Source: Thermococcus sp. 2319x1 (GTDB lineage: Archaea > Methanobacteriota_B > Thermococci > Thermococcales > Thermococcaceae). From it: a DNA stretch of 64,000 bases. This document shows positions 51,798 through 60,848 of the stretch, piece after piece. Under the pieces are notes generated by a model. That model had not been told where the DNA came from and searched no databases. It saw only the letters and a list, made by a program, of their open reading frames with translations. Every line of letters begins with the position of its first letter. Position 1 is the stretch's first letter. The stretch spans positions 676,321 to 740,320 of the forward strand of contig NZ_CP012200.1 in assembly GCF_001484685.1 (NCBI RefSeq), written 5' to 3'. Both the position numbers and the translations under genes were made by a program.

Positions 51798-53156
51798 ATG
51801 TGCCAGAAAGTTTTAAATGCAACCATTGCTGGAACAGTAGGTATAGGAAACATAGCGGGTGTAGCGACTGCAATAGCTGCCGGAGGACCGGGTGCAATGT
51901 TCTGGATGTGGGTCACAGCTCTCGTTGGAATGGCAACTAGGTACTCGGAGGGACTTTTGGGAGTTGCCTTTAGAAGCAAGTTGCCAGATGGAACAATGAT
52001 CGGTGGAACCTTCAACTTCTTGGAGAGAGGACTGGCAGAGGAGGAAATCTCACCAACTTTCAGGACAATAGCTGGGCTCTTAATAACCCTCTTTGCAATA
52101 TTCATCGGCTATGAAGCCACAAAGCTAAGCGGGGGATTAATGGTACTCGCCGTCATAATAGCAATTCTCTTCCTTATACTGGCGCTATACCTATTAACGG
52201 GGCGCTCACTTCCAACCCTTGGCAAGACCCTCGCAATACTCTTCGCGTTATTTGCAGCGATTTCAGCATTTGGAATTGGAAACATGACACAGGCAAACTC
52301 TCTAGCACTGGGAATGAAGCAGGCGTTCAACGTTCCAACATGGATAACAGGTGTGTTCTTTGCTTTCATAACCTTCATAGTTATCGTTGGTGGAATTAAG
52401 AGAATCGGAGAAGTTGCAGAGGCTTTAGTTCCCTTTATGGCAATAGTCTACTTCATCTTTGCAATTGGTGTCTGGATTAAGTACGCCGGTCAGCTGCCAT
52501 CTGCAATAGCCCTTATATTCAAAGATGCATTCACTGGAGAAGCCGTTGCCGGTGGTGCAGTGGGTACCGTAATAAGGTGGGGGGTGGCTAGAGGTCTGTT
52601 CTCCAACGAAGCTGGTTTGGGAACTGCTACATTCGTTCACGCTACAGCAAGAACAGATCATCCATCAAGACAGGCCCACGTGGCAATGCTTGGACCATTC
52701 ATTGACACAATCCTGATATGTTCACTTACCGGTATTTCAATAGTTGCCACCGGGGCGTGGGAAACTGGAAAGACGAGCACTCCCCTAACCCAAGAGGCTT
52801 TCGCAAGGGCATTTGGACACATAGGTGAGATCATGGTTGTTATAGGCGTCATTCTCTTCGCGTACTCCACAGTGCTTGCATGGTCTTTCTACGGCAGACA
52901 GAACATTATGTACCTTGCAAAGTGGATTGAAGGGAATCCAGAGAAGTTCGCGAAGCTCTATCCAAGACTTCACCTGATCTACAACCTCCTCTTCGTAGTG
53001 TTCCTCTACATCGGTGCCACAACTGCCCTTGAAAACGTATGGACATTCTCAGACATGATGAACGGACTTATGGCAATACCAAACCTCGTTGGACTCATAC
53101 TCTTGGCAACGGTTATCAAAAGGTACACCGACGAGTTCGTCTCTGCAAACCCATGA
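51798..53156 (+). pseudogene. Sodium:amino acid symporter (AGCS family), 5'-truncated
   Basis: The 452-codon frame begins with LNATIAGTVGIGNIAGVATA, which in AGCS alanine/glycine symporters lies after an N-terminal region of one or more membrane helices. Those residues are missing and unrelated AT-rich sequence precedes. The rest is intact with about nine or ten helices, including GGPGAMFWMWVTALVGMATR and RGLFSNEAGLGTATFVHATA, to the normal C-terminus. It may therefore be a pseudogene created by a deletion ending near 51800, or a shortened protein starting at ATG 51798. The 3' neighbour is a class III aminotransferase. Confidence 0.7.
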
Positions 53157-53203
53157 TTTCTCTTTTTCTTTTTGACTTTTTATCGTTTTGTGAGGTGATT
53201 TAA

Positions 53204-54580
53204 GTGAAATATCCAAGACTAGTTGTTACTCCTCCGGGGCCAAAGGCCAGGGAACTCGTAGAGAGGGAGAAGAAGGTTATTTCACAAGGCTTAGGTGTTA
53301 AGCTTTTCCCCGTTGTCCCTGAGAGAGGTTACGGAGCTTTGATAGAGGATGTAGACGGCAATGTTTTTATAGACTTTCTTGCCGGAGCCGCTGCGGCTTC
53401 AACCGGTTATGCTCATCCCAAGTTAGTTAAAGAAGTTCAGGAACAGGTGGCAAAGATACAGCATTCGATGATCGGCTACACATACAGCAAAAGAGCGATA
53501 GAAGTTGCTGAAATTCTGGTCGAGAAAGCCCCAATAGAAAACCCAAAAATTCTCTTTGGTTTGAGTGGGAGTGATTCCATTGATCTGCTTATGAAAGTTG
53601 CCCGTTTTGCCACAAGAAAACCCTGGATAGTTGCCTTCATTGGGGCTTACCACGGCCAGACCTATGGAGCGACATCCGTTGCCGCCTTTCAAAGCTCACA
53701 GAAGAGGGGATTCTCACCATTAGTTCCAAATGTTGTCTGGATTCCATATCCCAACCCTTATAGAAACCCGTGGAGGATAGACGGCTATGAAGAGCCTAAC
53801 GAGCTGATAAACGCCTTTTTGGACTATCTGGAGAATTACGTTTTTGCCCATGTGGTGCCTCCGGATGAGGTAAGCGTTCTTTTAGCTGAGCCCATTCAGG
53901 GAGACGCTGGAATCGTTGTTCCACCAGAGAACTTCTTCAAAGAGCTCAAAAAAGTACTAGACGAATATGGGATTCTCTTGGCAATGGATGAAGTGCAGAC
54001 AGGAATTGGAAGAACCGGAAAGTGGTTTGCAAGTGAGTGGTTTGGTGTTGAGCCAGACTTTATATCCTTTGGAAAGGGTGTGGCAAGTGGAATGGGGCTC
54101 AGTGGAGTAATTGGAAAGGCTGAGCTCATGGAGATGACAAGCGGTTCTGCTCTGCTCACACCTGCCGCCAATCCCGTTATTTCAGCGGCAGCATATGCAA
54201 CGCTCAGAATAATAGAGGAGGAAAACCTCTTAGAAAACGCACTGAAGGTTGGGGACTTCATAAAGAAGCGCTTGCTTGAAATGAAGGATAGCTACGATGT
54301 CATTGGAGACGTTAGGGGCAAGGGCTTGATGATAGGCGTGGAGATAGTGAAACTCAACACCAAGATTCCAGACCCAGAGTTAACCGGAAAAATCTGTTGG
54401 AGGGCATTTGAGCTTGGCTTAATTTTGCCGAGCTACGGCATGTTCGGAAACGTCATAAGAATAACGCCACCGCTTGTAATAACGGAAGAGATTGCCGAAA
54501 AAGGACTGGAGATTATGGAGCAGGCATTAAAAGATGCTCTCGCTGGAAAGGTGAAGCACAAAACCGTTACGTGGCACTAG
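53204..54580 (+). CDS. Class III PLP aminotransferase / amino acid racemase family
   Basis: This 458-residue fold-type I PLP enzyme has SGSDSIDLLMKVARFATRK, AYHGQTYGATSVAAF, LLAEPIQGDAGIVVPP and LAMDEVQTGIGRTG, with the PLP lysine in SFGKGVASGMGLSGVIG. Members in Thermococcus and Pyrococcus are reported as 4-aminobutyrate/ornithine aminotransferases or as amino acid racemases of moderate specificity; sequence alone does not decide. The neighbouring symporter gene suggests an amino acid substrate. GTG 53204 follows GAGGTGAT. Confidence 0.85.
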   Translation: MKYPRLVVTPPGPKARELVEREKKVISQGLGVKLFPVVPERGYGALIEDVDGNVFIDFLAGAAAASTGYAHPKLVKEVQEQVAKIQHSMIGYTYSKRAIEVAEILVEKAPIENPKILFGLSGSDSIDLLMKVARFATRKPWIVAFIGAYHGQTYGATSVAAFQSSQKRGFSPLVPNVVWIPYPNPYRNPWRIDGYEEPNELINAFLDYLENYVFAHVVPPDEVSVLLAEPIQGDAGIVVPPENFFKELKKVLDEYGILLAMDEVQTGIGRTGKWFASEWFGVEPDFISFGKGVASGMGLSGVIGKAELMEMTSGSALLTPAANPVISAAAYATLRIIEEENLLENALKVGDFIKKRLLEMKDSYDVIGDVRGKGLMIGVEIVKLNTKIPDPELTGKICWRAFELGLILPSYGMFGNVIRITPPLVITEEIAEKGLEIMEQALKDALAGKVKHKTVTWH

Positions 54581-54603
54581 TTCTCTTCTTTTTAACACCT
54601 TTT

Positions 54604-54612
54604 GTTTGAAAC
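54604..54612 (+). promoter_or_regulatory. Probable SurR site at the hypA promoter
   Basis: GTTTGAAAC fits the SurR core GTTnnnAAC. It lies 7 bases upstream of the TATA box TTTATAAAC (54620-54628) of hypA, the location used when SurR activates hydrogenase genes. The extended n5GTT half is absent, so this rests on the 9-base core and its position. Confidence 0.5.
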
Positions 54613-54658
54613 GCCACCATTTATAAACTTCCTCGCTTAGAGTTTTTCGGTGAAGATC

Positions 54659-55075
54659 ATGCACGAATGGGCGCTTGCTGATGGTATAGTTAGGACTGCA
54701 ATTGAATTTGCAAGGCAGCATGGGAAAGACAAGGTTCTGGGCATGAGGATTGTTCTCGGAGAACTGCAGGACGTTAATCAGGAGATACTTGAGTTTGCCA
54801 TCAACGAAATAAAAAAGGGAACGATTGCAGAGGAGGCGGAGATTGAGTTTGTTATTGAGGAGGCTGAGTTTAAGTGCAGAAACTGTGGAAACGAGTGGAA
54901 GCTCAAAGATGTCAAAGGGGGTTTTGACGAGAGGATAAAAGAGGATATCCACTTTATTCCAGAGGTGGTTCATGCTTTCCTTGCCTGTCCAAAATGTGGG
55001 AGCAGGGACTTCGAGGTTACAAGGGGGAGAGGAGTTTATCTGGCAGCAATAAAGGTTGAGGGTGATGAGGAGTGA
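54659..55075 (+). CDS. hypA: Hydrogenase maturation nickel chaperone HypA
   Basis: This 138-residue protein delivers nickel to [NiFe] hydrogenase precursors. The N-terminal MHEWALADG supplies the nickel ligands (the Met amine, His2 and Glu3 region). The zinc site is formed by CRNCG and CPKCG separated by an insertion of about 40 residues, as in archaeal HypA. ATG 54659 is fixed by the need for MHEW at the N-terminus and by GGTGA upstream. It heads an operon with hypB and hycI. Confidence 0.95.
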   Translation: MHEWALADGIVRTAIEFARQHGKDKVLGMRIVLGELQDVNQEILEFAINEIKKGTIAEEAEIEFVIEEAEFKCRNCGNEWKLKDVKGGFDERIKEDIHFIPEVVHAFLACPKCGSRDFEVTRGRGVYLAAIKVEGDEE

Positions 55076-55797
55076 TTGACCCGAGGATAAAGGCAGTTGA
55101 GGCCAGGCTTGAAAAAGTCAAGAGAATAATCCCCGTAGTGAGCGGCAAAGGAGGAGTGGGAAAATCAATGATATCAACTACTCTGGCCTTAGTTTTGGCT
55201 AAGAAAGGTTATAAAGTTGGCCTTCTCGATCTGGACTTCCATGGGGCAAGTGACCACGTCATACTGGGTTTTGAGCCCAAGGAGTTTCCCGAAGAGGACA
55301 GAGGCGTTGTTCCCCCGGAAGTGCATGGGATTAAGTTCATGAGCATAGTGTATTACTCCGAAGATAAGCCCACTCCATTGAGAGGAATGGAAATAAGCGA
55401 CGCCCTGATAGAGCTTTTAGCAATAACAAGATGGGATGAGCTTGATTTCCTCATAATTGACATGCCCCCCGGAATGGGGGATCAATTTTTGGACGTCTTG
55501 AGGTTCCTCAAAAGGGGCGAGTTTCTGGTTGTGGCAACACCTTCAAAGCTTGCCATAAACGTTGTTAAAAAGCTCCTTGAGCTTTTGAAAGAGCAGAACC
55601 TCAAAATAATTGGCATGGTGGAGAATATGAAGCTCGATGAAGAGAAGGACATTGAGAACCTCGCCAGAGAATTTGGTGTGCATTATCTTGTCGGCATTCC
55701 ACTCTACAGAGACCTTGATGAAAAGATAGGCAACGTGGGAGAGCTTTTTAATACTGAATTTGCCAAAAAGGTTGAAAAAATTGCAGAGTCTCTTTAA
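55072..55797 (+). CDS. hypB: HypB, MinD/Mrp-type ATPase for nickel insertion
   Basis: This 241-residue P-loop ATPase of the Mrp/MinD class functions as HypB in Thermococcales, unlike the GTPase of bacteria. The deviant Walker A is VVSGKGGVGKSMISTTLALV, with LLDLDFHGAS (A') and FLIIDMPPGMGDQFLDVL (B). ATP binding changes the affinity of HypA for nickel, as shown for the T. kodakarensis pair. Its GTG overlaps the hypA stop. Confidence 0.93.
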   Translation: MIDPRIKAVEARLEKVKRIIPVVSGKGGVGKSMISTTLALVLAKKGYKVGLLDLDFHGASDHVILGFEPKEFPEEDRGVVPPEVHGIKFMSIVYYSEDKPTPLRGMEISDALIELLAITRWDELDFLIIDMPPGMGDQFLDVLRFLKRGEFLVVATPSKLAINVVKKLLELLKEQNLKIIGMVENMKLDEEKDIENLAREFGVHYLVGIPLYRDLDEKIGNVGELFNTEFAKKVEKIAESL

Positions 55798-55819
55798 ATT
55801 TCAATTTTTGGTGATAATT

Positions 55820-56287
55820 ATGGAGGAGTTTTTGAAAGGGGCAAAAAAGGTTGTTGTATGTGGCATCGGAAATGACCTCAGGGGAGACGATGCTTTTGGA
55901 GTTTACGTTGTGGAAATGCTAAAGAAAAGGGTTTCAAACCCAAAGGTGGTGTTTTTAAACTGTGGCGAAATGCCCGAGAGCTATGCCGGGAAGATAATAA
56001 GGGAAAACCCCACTCATGTGATTTTTATAGATGCGGTGCACTTTGAAGGAAAGCCGGGCGAGATAGCTTTAGCAGACCCTGAAGGAACACTTGGAGAGGC
56101 TTTTTCAACTCACAGAATGCCTTTAAAGCTTCTGGTTAGCTATCTAAAAGAACACATAAACGCAAAGTTCATTCTCATCGGTGCCCAACCAAAGCAGACT
56201 GGACTTTTTGTTGAGATGAGCGAGGAGCTTAAGGAAAGTGCAGAAAGGCTTGTTGGTATTTTAGAGAGAATTTTAGCCGAAATTTAA
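55820..56287 (+). CDS. hycI: Hydrogenase maturation endopeptidase HycI
   Basis: This 155-residue protease trims the C-terminus of the hydrogenase large subunit after nickel insertion. VVCGIGNDLRGDDAFGVYV carries the first nickel-sensing Asp, VIFIDAVHFEG the second Asp, and STHRMPLKLLVSYL the His. It lies 22 bases after hypB with its own GGTGAT. No hydrogenase subunit genes are in the window. Confidence 0.93.
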   Translation: MEEFLKGAKKVVVCGIGNDLRGDDAFGVYVVEMLKKRVSNPKVVFLNCGEMPESYAGKIIRENPTHVIFIDAVHFEGKPGEIALADPEGTLGEAFSTHRMPLKLLVSYLKEHINAKFILIGAQPKQTGLFVEMSEELKESAERLVGILERILAEI

Positions 56288-56337
56288 GACCTTAGCAGGC
56301 AAGAACTTCTATTTTTTAGTCCCTTATTAAGAAAAGG

Positions 56338-56398
56338 GGCTCAGTTACGGGTCCAGCTCATCATATTCAGCCGGGGAGACCTTATGGTCATCATTGCC
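56338..56398 (-). ncRNA. C/D box guide sRNA
   Basis: On the minus strand a 61-base RNA shows all four boxes in order: C ATGATGA (56388-56394), D' CTGA (56367-56370), C' ATGATGA (56358-56364) and D CTGA (56341-56344). A GGC/GCC terminal stem closes it. The D' guide is CCATAAGGTCTCCCCGG and the D guide GCTGGACCCGTAA; by the N+5 rule each would direct 2'-O-methylation of a G. It lies between hycI and tRNA-Arg, the typical size and setting for Pyrococcus/Thermococcus sR RNAs. The targets were not identified. Confidence 0.85.
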
Positions 56399-56452
56399 AT
56401 GTTATTTGTGAGGTTAAGAAGAATCATACCGTAGAGGTGTTTTTGAAGAACT

Positions 56453-56531
<79 letters not shown>

Positions 56532-56602
56532 TCGGAGTTTATTGGGCCTGATTGCATTTATAAACCTTACGGTTTTTGGAAATTTAAAAGGAAAGGGAGC
56601 CC

Positions 56603-57895
56603 TTATGGATAAATCCTCGAAGGTGTTCTCGGAAAGAGCGTTGCCCATCTGATGTGGTCGAGCTTTAGCACCCATGTAACGAGCCTCTCCAGCCCAAGTC
56701 CAAAGCCACTGTGCGGGACGCTTCCATACCTCCTAAGGTCGAGATACCACTCGTAGTTCTTGGGGTCCATGCCTTCCTCAATTATTCTCTGCACAAGCTT
56801 GCTGTAGTCATCTTCCCTCTGACTTCCCCCGATGATCTCACCGTATCCTTCAGGTGCAAGCATATCGGCAGCTAGAACTTTTCTCGGGTCTTCAGGGTCT
56901 TCCTTCATGTAGAATGCTTTGATATGCTTGGGGTAGCCATACACAAAGAACGGCCTATCAAATTCCTCCGTTAAAACCCTCTCCTCATCTGCCCCCATAT
57001 CTTCGCCCCATTCTATCTTAACCCCCTTGCTCTGGAGGATATCTATCGCTTCATCATAGCTTATCCTTGGGAACGGGGGCTCTGTGTTTTTAAGGGTTGT
57101 GAGATCCTTCCTAAACCTTTCAATCTCCTTTTTTCTGAGCTCAAGAGTGCGCTGCACCATATAGCTTACAAGCTCCTCCTCAACCTTCATTATGTCCCAT
57201 AGATCCATCCAAGCTGCCTCAAGCTCAAGATGCCAGTATTCAGTTAGGTGCCTTCTTGTTCTGCTCTTTTCGGCCCTAAAGCTTGGAGTTAAGCTCCACA
57301 CCTTCTCAAGTCCGAATATTGCTGCCTCAAGGTAAAGCTGAGCTGACTGGCTGAGGTAGGCTTCCCTATCAAAGTACTTCAGCTTGAAAAGGGTTGAACC
57401 ACCTTCAACTGCCCCAGTGACTAAGATTGGGGGGAACACCTCATACCATCCATCTTGAAGGAGCCACTCCCTTGCCGCCTGCATTAACGTGCCTTTAACT
57501 TTCATGATATCGGCTACCTTAGGTGAACGGAGATGGAGATGTCTCACATCGAGCAAAAACTCATCGCTTGCGTCTTTCGTTATCGGGAAGAACTCAACGT
57601 TTTGAATGATTTCTATCTTATCAGCCTGAATCTCCACTCCAGTGGGGGCCCTTGGATCAACCCTAACAGTCCCCCCGATTATTACGCTTGACTCTATTCC
57701 AACCTGCTTTGCCTTCTCATAGGCCTCTTCGCCAAGCTCTTTTGTGAAGACTGTTTGTATTATGCCGCTTGAATCCCTAAGGACTATGAAAACCTTCTTA
57801 CCTACTTCTCTCTTTCTATAGACCCATCCAGCAAGCCTTACCCTTTCTCCTTCCATTTTAGGCTTTACATCTGCACAATAAACCTTCTCGATCAT
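56603..57895 (-). CDS. asnS: Asparagine--tRNA ligase
   Basis: This 430-residue class IIb synthetase has an N-terminal OB fold RVRLAGWVYRKREVGKKVF with IVLRDSSGIIQTVF binding the anticodon, motif 2 TPSFRAEKSRTRRHLTEYWH and motif 3 GFGLGLERLVTWVLKL. The RHLTEYWHLE signature favours AsnRS over AspRS (which has RHLNEFT), so asparagine is charged directly. It reads toward the tRNA-Arg gene. Confidence 0.9.
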   Translation of the reverse strand: MIEKVYCADVKPKMEGERVRLAGWVYRKREVGKKVFIVLRDSSGIIQTVFTKELGEEAYEKAKQVGIESSVIIGGTVRVDPRAPTGVEIQADKIEIIQNVEFFPITKDASDEFLLDVRHLHLRSPKVADIMKVKGTLMQAAREWLLQDGWYEVFPPILVTGAVEGGSTLFKLKYFDREAYLSQSAQLYLEAAIFGLEKVWSLTPSFRAEKSRTRRHLTEYWHLELEAAWMDLWDIMKVEEELVSYMVQRTLELRKKEIERFRKDLTTLKNTEPPFPRISYDEAIDILQSKGVKIEWGEDMGADEERVLTEEFDRPFFVYGYPKHIKAFYMKEDPEDPRKVLAADMLAPEGYGEIIGGSQREDDYSKLVQRIIEEGMDPKNYEWYLDLRRYGSVPHSGFGLGLERLVTWVLKLDHIRWATLFPRTPSRIYP

Positions 57896-57959
57896 CGTAA
57901 AACACCTCCAATCTTGCTTGAGTTTTTAATCTTGGCTTTATTAATTTATCCCAGAAGAG

Positions 57960-58115
57960 TCAATTATTCCAGAGAAATTTTGCAAGGAACCTTTTGCCTT
58001 TAACCTCAAATACCACTGGCATGGCTATCACGTCCTTAGAATGCGGATGAATATTTAAATTCTTTGCCTCTTCTTTTGCCATTTTGCCATAGGGTTTAAA
58101 TAATCCAAGCATCAT
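57960..58115 (-). CDS. Small protein of unknown function
   Basis: This 51-residue frame begins MMLGLFKPYGKMAKEEAK and ends VVFEVKGKRFLAKFLWNN. Codon use (AAA, GAG, ATA, AGG) resembles that of neighbouring genes. No membrane segment and no family are recognised. Its start would lie within the promoter region of the divergent mtaD gene; a clear ribosome binding site is not seen. Confidence 0.4.
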   Translation of the reverse strand: MMLGLFKPYGKMAKEEAKNLNIHPHSKDVIAMPVVFEVKGKRFLAKFLWNN

Positions 58116-58141
58116 AAAGTTAATCCCATGGGGTGGTAAGA

Positions 58142-59386
58142 GTGAAGGCAATCATAGCCGATTATGCCCTTGATGTCGAGGGGATTAAAAGGAACGTTGC
58201 CGTTCTTATAGAAAAAGATAAGATAGTCGGAGTTGTTCCGCATGAGAGCCTAAGGGACTTTGGCGTTGATGAAACCTTTGGGGGAAGTGGGTATCTTCTC
58301 ATACCCGGGCTTGTCAATGCTCATACCCACGTTGCAATGAACAAATTCAGGGGATTTGGCGATGACATGCCTCTCGACAGGTGGCTTAAGGAGGTAATAT
58401 GGCCAATGGAGAAGGAATGGACTGAGGAGGAAATCTACAAATGGGCTCTGATAGGAATCGCTGAGGCAGTAGCAAACGGTTCAACTGTAATAAACGACCA
58501 CTACTTTTTTGCATGGAAAATAGCGGAAGCTGCTGAAAAGCTGGGCGTTAGGGCTTTTATCGGACAGACGATGATGGATCTTGTTGAGATGTCCATAGCG
58601 GGGCCTGAACTGGGGTTTAAATTCTTCAAAAGATGGAAAAAAAGTGACCTTGTGAGAGCAACGCTTGCCCCCCACGCGACAGATACAGTTTCGAGAGACC
58701 TGCTGATGGAAGTTAAAGAGGTCGCAGAAAAGGAAAGTGGAATAATCCATATGCACGTCTCCCAGAGCAAAGAGGAAGTCCTTCGGGTCAAGAAAAGGGA
58801 AAAGATGCTACCGGTTGAGTATCTAAAGGAGTTGGAAATGCTGGGAGAGAATTTCATGGGGGTTCATGGAGTTTATCTTTCAAAAGACGAAGTTAAAATT
58901 TATGCAGAGAGCGGTGCAACCCTTGTTCACTGTCCTACAAGTTTGGCGAAGCTCGAAGGGGAAATTGGCCCTATAATAGACCTGTGGAAGCTCGGTGGAA
59001 GAATCGCCCTCGGAAACGACTGCGCAGTTTCCAACAACTCCCTTGACATGATCCTCGAAATGAAGTTCGCGGCAATACTCAACAAAGTGAAAGCAAGGAA
59101 TCCCACAAAACCAACTGCGAAGGAGGTGTTTTACTGGGCAACCGTTGGAGGAGCCGAAGCGTTGGGGTTAAAGGCCGGTCTCATAAAAGAGGGCTATCTG
59201 GCGGACTTAGTTCTGATAGACACAAAGAAGCTCCATTTCCTGCCGAGGGAAAACGTTCTTTCGCACATTGTCTACTCGGCAAAGGGGAGCGATGTGGAGA
59301 AGGTCTTTGTTGGAGGGGAGCTTATATACGATCAAGGGAGATTCCTAAAAACCAATGAAATTGAGGAGCTGCTTGCCTTAGAATAG
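58142..59386 (+). CDS. mtaD: 5-methylthioadenosine/S-adenosylhomocysteine deaminase-like amidohydrolase
   Basis: This is a 414-residue metal-dependent hydrolase. [20 protein letters not shown] has the HxH metal site; [10 protein letters not shown] and [12 protein letters not shown] follow, and [20 protein letters not shown] carries the catalytic Asp. The pattern is that of the MtaD/TrzN group; deamination of MTA/SAH and related adenosines would feed the methionine salvage route. Substrate range cannot be read from sequence. GTG 58142 follows GGTGG. A TATA box GTTTAAATAA lies at about 58094. Confidence 0.88.
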   Translation: MKAIIADYALDVEGIKRNVAVLIEKDKIVGVVPHESLRDFGVDETFGGSGYLLIPGLVNAHTHVAMNKFRGFGDDMPLDRWLKEVIWPMEKEWTEEEIYKWALIGIAEAVANGSTVINDHYFFAWKIAEAAEKLGVRAFIGQTMMDLVEMSIAGPELGFKFFKRWKKSDLVRATLAPHATDTVSRDLLMEVKEVAEKESGIIHMHVSQSKEEVLRVKKREKMLPVEYLKELEMLGENFMGVHGVYLSKDEVKIYAESGATLVHCPTSLAKLEGEIGPIIDLWKLGGRIALGNDCAVSNNSLDMILEMKFAAILNKVKARNPTKPTAKEVFYWATVGGAEALGLKAGLIKEGYLADLVLIDTKKLHFLPRENVLSHIVYSAKGSDVEKVFVGGELIYDQGRFLKTNEIEELLALE

Positions 59387-59980
59387 TTTATCAAGGAAGA
59401 TATTGACGTAAGCTATTACATGCGAGGTTAGATAGCTCCTTTTTCCTACACTAACCTTTTCCGCTATTCCTTCAAGAAAAGCTTCATCCTCTTTTGTTAG
59501 CCCTTCGTGATCTCCAAGAACAAAGGCAACGTTGCCTTTGAAGTTTACCCTCTCGATCGGCTTCCCTTCTTCGTGAAGGTAATAGAGGGCTGAATTCTTA
59601 ATGGTTTTCCTTATGATATCTTCAAACCTTAGATTGCTCACATAAACTCCCGGAAGGACGGGGTACTCTTTTGTTGGCTCTTTTATGCCCTCGCCAACTT
59701 TTAGGGCTTTTATTATTATCTTGGCAAGGCTCATTTCGTCGGGATTTATTGTCTTGGGCTTGATTTCACTCCCCTCAAATCTGATGGTCTTTGGAGGATC
59801 AGGGGGTCCGTTGAGGTTGAGCCATACTCTAACATCCTTCCTAAACCCATGAGAGAGGAGAAACGCTGAATTTAAGGCTCTACAAAGTAAATCAATCCTC
59901 CCACTCGTCCCCGGAAGGTCTTTCAGGCTGAAATCAGCCCTTGTACGGGCTTTATTGGCCTTTATTATGAATGTCCTCAC
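59378..59980 (-). CDS. trmY: tRNA (pseudouridine54-N1)-methyltransferase
   Basis: This 200-residue SPOUT enzyme makes m1-pseudouridine at position 54 of archaeal tRNAs. [20 protein letters not shown] at the N-terminus, [19 protein letters not shown] and the knot motif [14 protein letters not shown] are typical. GTG 59980 ([11 protein letters not shown]) follows GGTGTCCCCC and matches family N-termini. It overlaps the convergent mtaD by 9 bases. Confidence 0.92.
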   Translation of the reverse strand: MRTFIIKANKARTRADFSLKDLPGTSGRIDLLCRALNSAFLLSHGFRKDVRVWLNLNGPPDPPKTIRFEGSEIKPKTINPDEMSLAKIIIKALKVGEGIKEPTKEYPVLPGVYVSNLRFEDIIRKTIKNSALYYLHEEGKPIERVNFKGNVAFVLGDHEGLTKEDEAFLEGIAEKVSVGKRSYLTSHVIAYVNIFLDKLF

Positions 59981-60023
59981 GGGGGACACCTAAACGCAAG
60001 AAGAAAAGGGAAGTTAAAAAGGT

Positions 60024-60698
60024 TCACTCTAAAGCTTGGAGAAGCTTTTCGAGGAACATTTTTTCTGGGTAAGCACCCTCGAATGAAACCTTGTCCTCGC
60101 CGTTGACCCTTATTACAACCTTTGGAACTGCCATGACGCTGTACTGGTCGGCCCACTCGGGGAATTCTATTGCCTCAATCATGTCTCCAAGGATTTTGCC
60201 TTTTCCTGCAAGTGAGTTCTCAATTGCAAACTTGTGTGCCATTCTAACGGCCATTGGACAGTAGGGGCAGGTTGGGGTTACAAAGACGTATATTTCGACG
60301 TCTTGGTCAATGTTTCTTACTGCTTCTTTAGTGTCCTTCATGAGGTCGGTTTCGCCTTTTGAAACGTCGACGATGTCCTCTAAGAACGCTCCAAATTCAT
60401 GCCCTGCCGGAATACCAAAGTACCTAACTCCAAGGTCTTTCCCATCTTGGGTTATTATGGTTACTGGGGCTTTATCGATTCTGTACTTCTCGGCAAGCTC
60501 TTTTTCACTGTCAAAGTCGTGCACTTCATAGCTTATAAGGTCGCTAAGCTCGCTAATTTCTTCAACAAGCTGTTTCAGCTGGTCACAATATTGGCAGTGC
60601 TCTTTCCCTGTGAAGACTATGATCTTGACTGGATTAACGAGCTTTGAAAAGAACTCCTCCTTAATTATCTTCTTATCCCCATCACTAATAAGCGCCAT
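60024..60698 (-). CDS. pdo: Protein disulfide oxidoreductase (glutaredoxin-like)
   Basis: This 224-residue protein has two thioredoxin folds. The active sites are CQYC in GKEHCQYCDQLKQLVEE (residues about 35) and CPYC in VTPTCPYCPMAVRMAHKF (about 146). Each unit has its cis-Pro (KAPVTIITQ, MAVPKVVIRV). It forms and reshuffles disulfides in cytoplasmic proteins and is a SurR target in P. furiosus. ATG 60698 (MALISDGDKK) matches that protein's start. A SurR core site lies in its promoter. Confidence 0.95.
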   Translation of the reverse strand: MALISDGDKKIIKEEFFSKLVNPVKIIVFTGKEHCQYCDQLKQLVEEISELSDLISYEVHDFDSEKELAEKYRIDKAPVTIITQDGKDLGVRYFGIPAGHEFGAFLEDIVDVSKGETDLMKDTKEAVRNIDQDVEIYVFVTPTCPYCPMAVRMAHKFAIENSLAGKGKILGDMIEAIEFPEWADQYSVMAVPKVVIRVNGEDKVSFEGAYPEKMFLEKLLQALE

Positions 60699-60717
60699 CT
60701 CCATACACCCCCAATCA

Positions 60718-60726
60718 GTTTCAAAC
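60718..60726 (-). promoter_or_regulatory. SurR core site in the pdo promoter
   Basis: GTTTCAAAC matches GTTnnnAAC. It lies between the pdo TATA-like TTAAAAAGC (about 60733-60741) and its start codon, a place where binding could block transcription start; the direction of control is inference. Confidence 0.55.
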
Positions 60727-60781
60727 TAAAGCTTTTTAACCTTTGGATGCAACATATCTACGGAAACTTTACAAATTTAGA

Positions 60782-60798
60782 GTTTTCAACCAAAGGTT
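60782..60798 (+). promoter_or_regulatory. Extended SurR site at the surR promoter
   Basis: GTTTTCAACCAAAGGTT is a perfect match to the extended SurR consensus GTTn3AACn5GTT. It ends 10 bases before the TATA box TATATAAAC (60809-60817) of surR, consistent with autoregulation. Confidence 0.8.
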
Positions 60799-60848
60799 AG
60801 GATGACGGTATATAAACTTTACGATACAGATTTGGGTAGGTGGGTAAC

